In this document: one piece after another, positions 62,669 through 64,000 of the stretch
How positions within the stretch are numbered: the first letter of the stretch is position 1
Layout of the letters: every line of letters begins with the position of its first letter
Assembly: GCF_000948975.2 (NCBI RefSeq)
Contig: NZ_CP059736.1
Location: forward strand, 186,001-250,000
Length of the DNA: 64,000 bases
Direction of reading: 5' to 3'
Source: Thalassomonas actiniarum
GTDB taxonomy: Bacteria > Pseudomonadota > Gammaproteobacteria > Enterobacterales > Alteromonadaceae
Made by a program: the position numbers and the translations under genes
The notes under the pieces: generated by a model
Databases searched by the model: none
The model's input: the letters and a program-made list of their open reading frames with translations, nothing else
What the model was told of the DNA's origin: nothing

Positions 62669-62735
62669 GTACTATCGTACCTGTCACGATAAAAATGCGT
62701 ACTATAGTACGTGGCTCTTTTGTACTTATCGTGAC
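62669..62735. promoter_or_regulatory. Palindromic operator-like array between divergent XRE genes
   Basis: Two copies of a 12-base near-palindrome, gtactatcgtac (62669-62680) and gtactatagtac (62699-62710), have centres 30 bases apart, about three helical turns. The second sits in a perfect 14-base palindrome (62698-62711). Ten-base arms gtcacgataa (62683-62692) and ttatcgtgac (62726-62735) enclose it. The array is about 40 bases upstream of the + strand XRE start, as expected for autoregulation. Confidence 0.65.
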
Positions 62736-62773
62736 AAGATTAATTATCGACATCATTGAGGAGGTACGAAACC

Positions 62774-63013
62774 ATGAAAGTCGTGGAATTCCCGAAAGTA
62801 GTGCCACAAGAAAAGCTTGAAGTACGCTTTGGCGCAAAGTTAAGGCAGATCAGAAATGAAAAAGATATTTCCCAGGAAGCACTCGCCGACAAGGCCGGGT
62901 TAACCCGCAGTTATATTGGCCGCATCGACCGGGGAAGGATCAATGTCAGCCTGGCAACCTTGTACAAACTGGCGGAAGCCCTGGAAATATCGCCCAAAGA
63001 GTTGTTACCTTAA
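62774..63013 (+). CDS. XRE-family transcriptional regulator (small, Cro/CI type)
   Basis: A 79-aa protein that is nearly all helix-turn-helix: FGAKLRQIRNEKDISQEALA, then GLTRSYIGRIDRGRINVSLA and LYKLAEALEISPKELL. This is the compact form seen in restriction-modification controller-like and other single-domain regulators. The ATG at 62774 is eight bases after gaggaggt; an upstream in-frame start is less well placed. The palindrome array directly upstream suggests autoregulation. No restriction-modification genes are visible. Confidence 0.88.
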   Translation: MKVVEFPKVVPQEKLEVRFGAKLRQIRNEKDISQEALADKAGLTRSYIGRIDRGRINVSLATLYKLAEALEISPKELLP

Positions 63014-63649
63014 AGCGGTAAAGTCGTATCTGCCGATGTAATTTGGCTGTGGGTCAGTTGTTATTATTTCAGTTCATTTTCAGCGGGCTTGTTGGCAAAG
63101 CATACGGCTATTTTGTCGGCAGGTGGGATAAGAAGCGTAATGTAACTGCCCTGCCTGGGTGCAGGTTAAGTTGTTGGTTATTACCTCATATCATATGTTT
63201 TTGCCATATGTGTATATCTGAAAAAAGCTATAATGTACTTGAATTCGGTATCGGGCTCCCGGCAAACGGAGCAGCCATACATTGCCAATAAAGCCATTGT
63301 TTGAACATAGCTGTTAATCTGCCTGCCCCTGCTGAAATTAATTGCCTATATGTTTTTTACTTGAACAGCCCTGCCCTTTGTTAAATTACTGGTTCAGCCC
63401 TTGAACCCAGATCCATATACAGCTTTAGTGCTTTTTTTAACTTTCTTGATGTGTTTTGCCTTGGCTCAGTGTGCAAACTGACATCAGCACTAAGCGTCAT
63501 TTTCTGTTGAACTTTGCCTGCTCCGGGAAATAAATAACGGCAAATAGTATTGCCTGCAGTTGAAAAACATTGTTTTCATTATGCAAAGAAACCTGGCAAA
63601 GAGCTGACTAGAATGCCCCTGCGTTTTTATAAAAAGGAAGTTAATTAAA
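63014..63649. other. Intergenic stretch without convincing genes
   Basis: About 640 bases between the XRE gene and the gene at the right edge. It contains only short frames without ribosome sites. No RNA, repeat or terminator was recognised with confidence. Confidence 0.45.
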
Positions 63650-64000
63650 TTGTATAGAGAGCTGATAAATATCCTGGCGGCCAGGGTATTACAGGAGCAG
63701 GTTAAACAACCCTGGCTCACTATTGAGGAGATATTAAATGATGCCGGTGTGTGCGGATTAAGCATTGGGGCTATGGTAGAAGCCAGGGCCGCCGTTTATT
63801 ACCGTTTGGGGCGGGGGCTGACGCAACCCGGGGAGCTTAAAGCCGCCCTTGGCAATTTCATCTTTGATTATCCGGTGTTTCGTTGGTCTGAATTGCGGTT
63901 TTATTTCCAGGGGGATCCCAAGGACGCGATCAAAGCGTTATTGACAGCGTTCAAATATACCTGCCGCTATATTTCAGAGCAGGAGGAATTTGTCTGGGCA
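63650..64000 (+). CDS. Unknown protein, 3' end outside window
   Basis: An open frame with no stop before the right edge (117 codons). The likely start is TTG at 63650, nine bases after aaggaag; no in-frame ATG precedes the conserved-looking part and an in-frame stop lies at 63605. The translated start is mostly helical (LINILAARVLQEQVKQPWLT, then EARAAVYYRLGRGLTQPGEL) with no motif I recognise. Codon use looks normal for a real gene. Confidence 0.6.
   Translation, partial: MYRELINILAARVLQEQVKQPWLTIEEILNDAGVCGLSIGAMVEARAAVYYRLGRGLTQPGELKAALGNFIFDYPVFRWSELRFYFQGDPKDAIKALLTAFKYTCRYISEQEEFVWA

Noticed and set aside
62646-62837. Minus-strand frame across the XRE intergenic region
   Set aside because: It covers the palindromes and the start of the well-supported + strand XRE gene, and lacks a ribosome site.
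63043-63291. 82-codon + strand frame after the XRE gene
   Set aside because: No ribosome site, no recognisable motif and amino-acid usage not protein-like.
63490-63765. Minus-strand frame at the right edge
   Set aside because: It overlaps the better supported + strand gene starting at 63650 and has no ribosome site.

Overview
The window is most of one large hybrid polyketide/non-ribosomal peptide (PKS/NRPS) gene cluster, roughly positions 1-58830, followed by about 5 kb of more AT-rich flank with an insertion-sequence remnant and small regulatory or peptide-type genes. Proteobacterial-style Shine-Dalgarno sites, a TolC-type outer-membrane protein, several Sec and lipoprotein signals and an IS3-type remnant indicate a Gram-negative bacterium. 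The overall style suggests a marine gammaproteobacterium of the Alteromonadales/Colwelliaceae kind, but that placement is an inference and no rRNA or housekeeping marker is present to prove it.

Layout on the + strand: (1) 1-16117, three PKS proteins joined by ATGA overlaps: KS-AT-DH-KR-ACP (5' end outside the window), KS-AT-DH-cMT-KR-ACP, and an ACP-less KS carrying a dead AT plus a second AT. (2) 16135-19535, a four-gene hydroxymalonyl-ACP cassette (3-hydroxyacyl-CoA dehydrogenase-like, free ACP, acyl-CoA dehydrogenase-like, FkbH-like). (3) 19538-20728, a seven-bladed beta-propeller protein of unknown role. (4) 20764-39167, ACP-aminotransferase-C-A(Asn)-PCP, then KS-AT-KR-ACP, then TubC dock-C-A(Thr)-PCP-sulfotransferase-C-A(Gly)-PCP-TE. 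(5) 39257-44581, a secreted unknown protein, a type II thioesterase, a FAD-linked oxidase and a TolC-like outer-membrane protein. (6) 44641-52095, an acyl-ligase loading protein with its own extension module. (7) 52322-58830, a DUF697-like protein, a cyclic-peptide ABC exporter, an overlapping substrate-binding/SPFH/substrate-binding triad, a tiny membrane protein and a phosphopantetheinyl transferase that would activate all carrier domains.

Reading the parts together (inference): a carboxylic acid is activated and extended by the 44641 protein and handed by docking helices to an upstream KS. It is extended and alpha-methylated, then extended with hydroxymalonyl by the split KS/AT protein onto the ACP of the aminotransferase protein. 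Transamination would give an alpha-hydroxy-beta-amino-gamma-methyl acyl chain. Asn is added and extended by one reduced ketide (a statine-like unit), then Thr and Gly. A sulfotransferase domain embedded after the Thr carrier could modify the chain before the thioesterase releases it, possibly as a ring closed through the beta-amino group.

From 58831 to the end: an IS3-family remnant (orfA complete, orfB truncated), two minus-strand unknown genes, a minus-strand XRE regulator overlapping a small double-glycine peptide gene, a divergent second XRE regulator preceded by a 30-bp-spaced palindrome pair, and the start of an unknown gene running off the right edge. No tRNA, rRNA or CRISPR array was seen.
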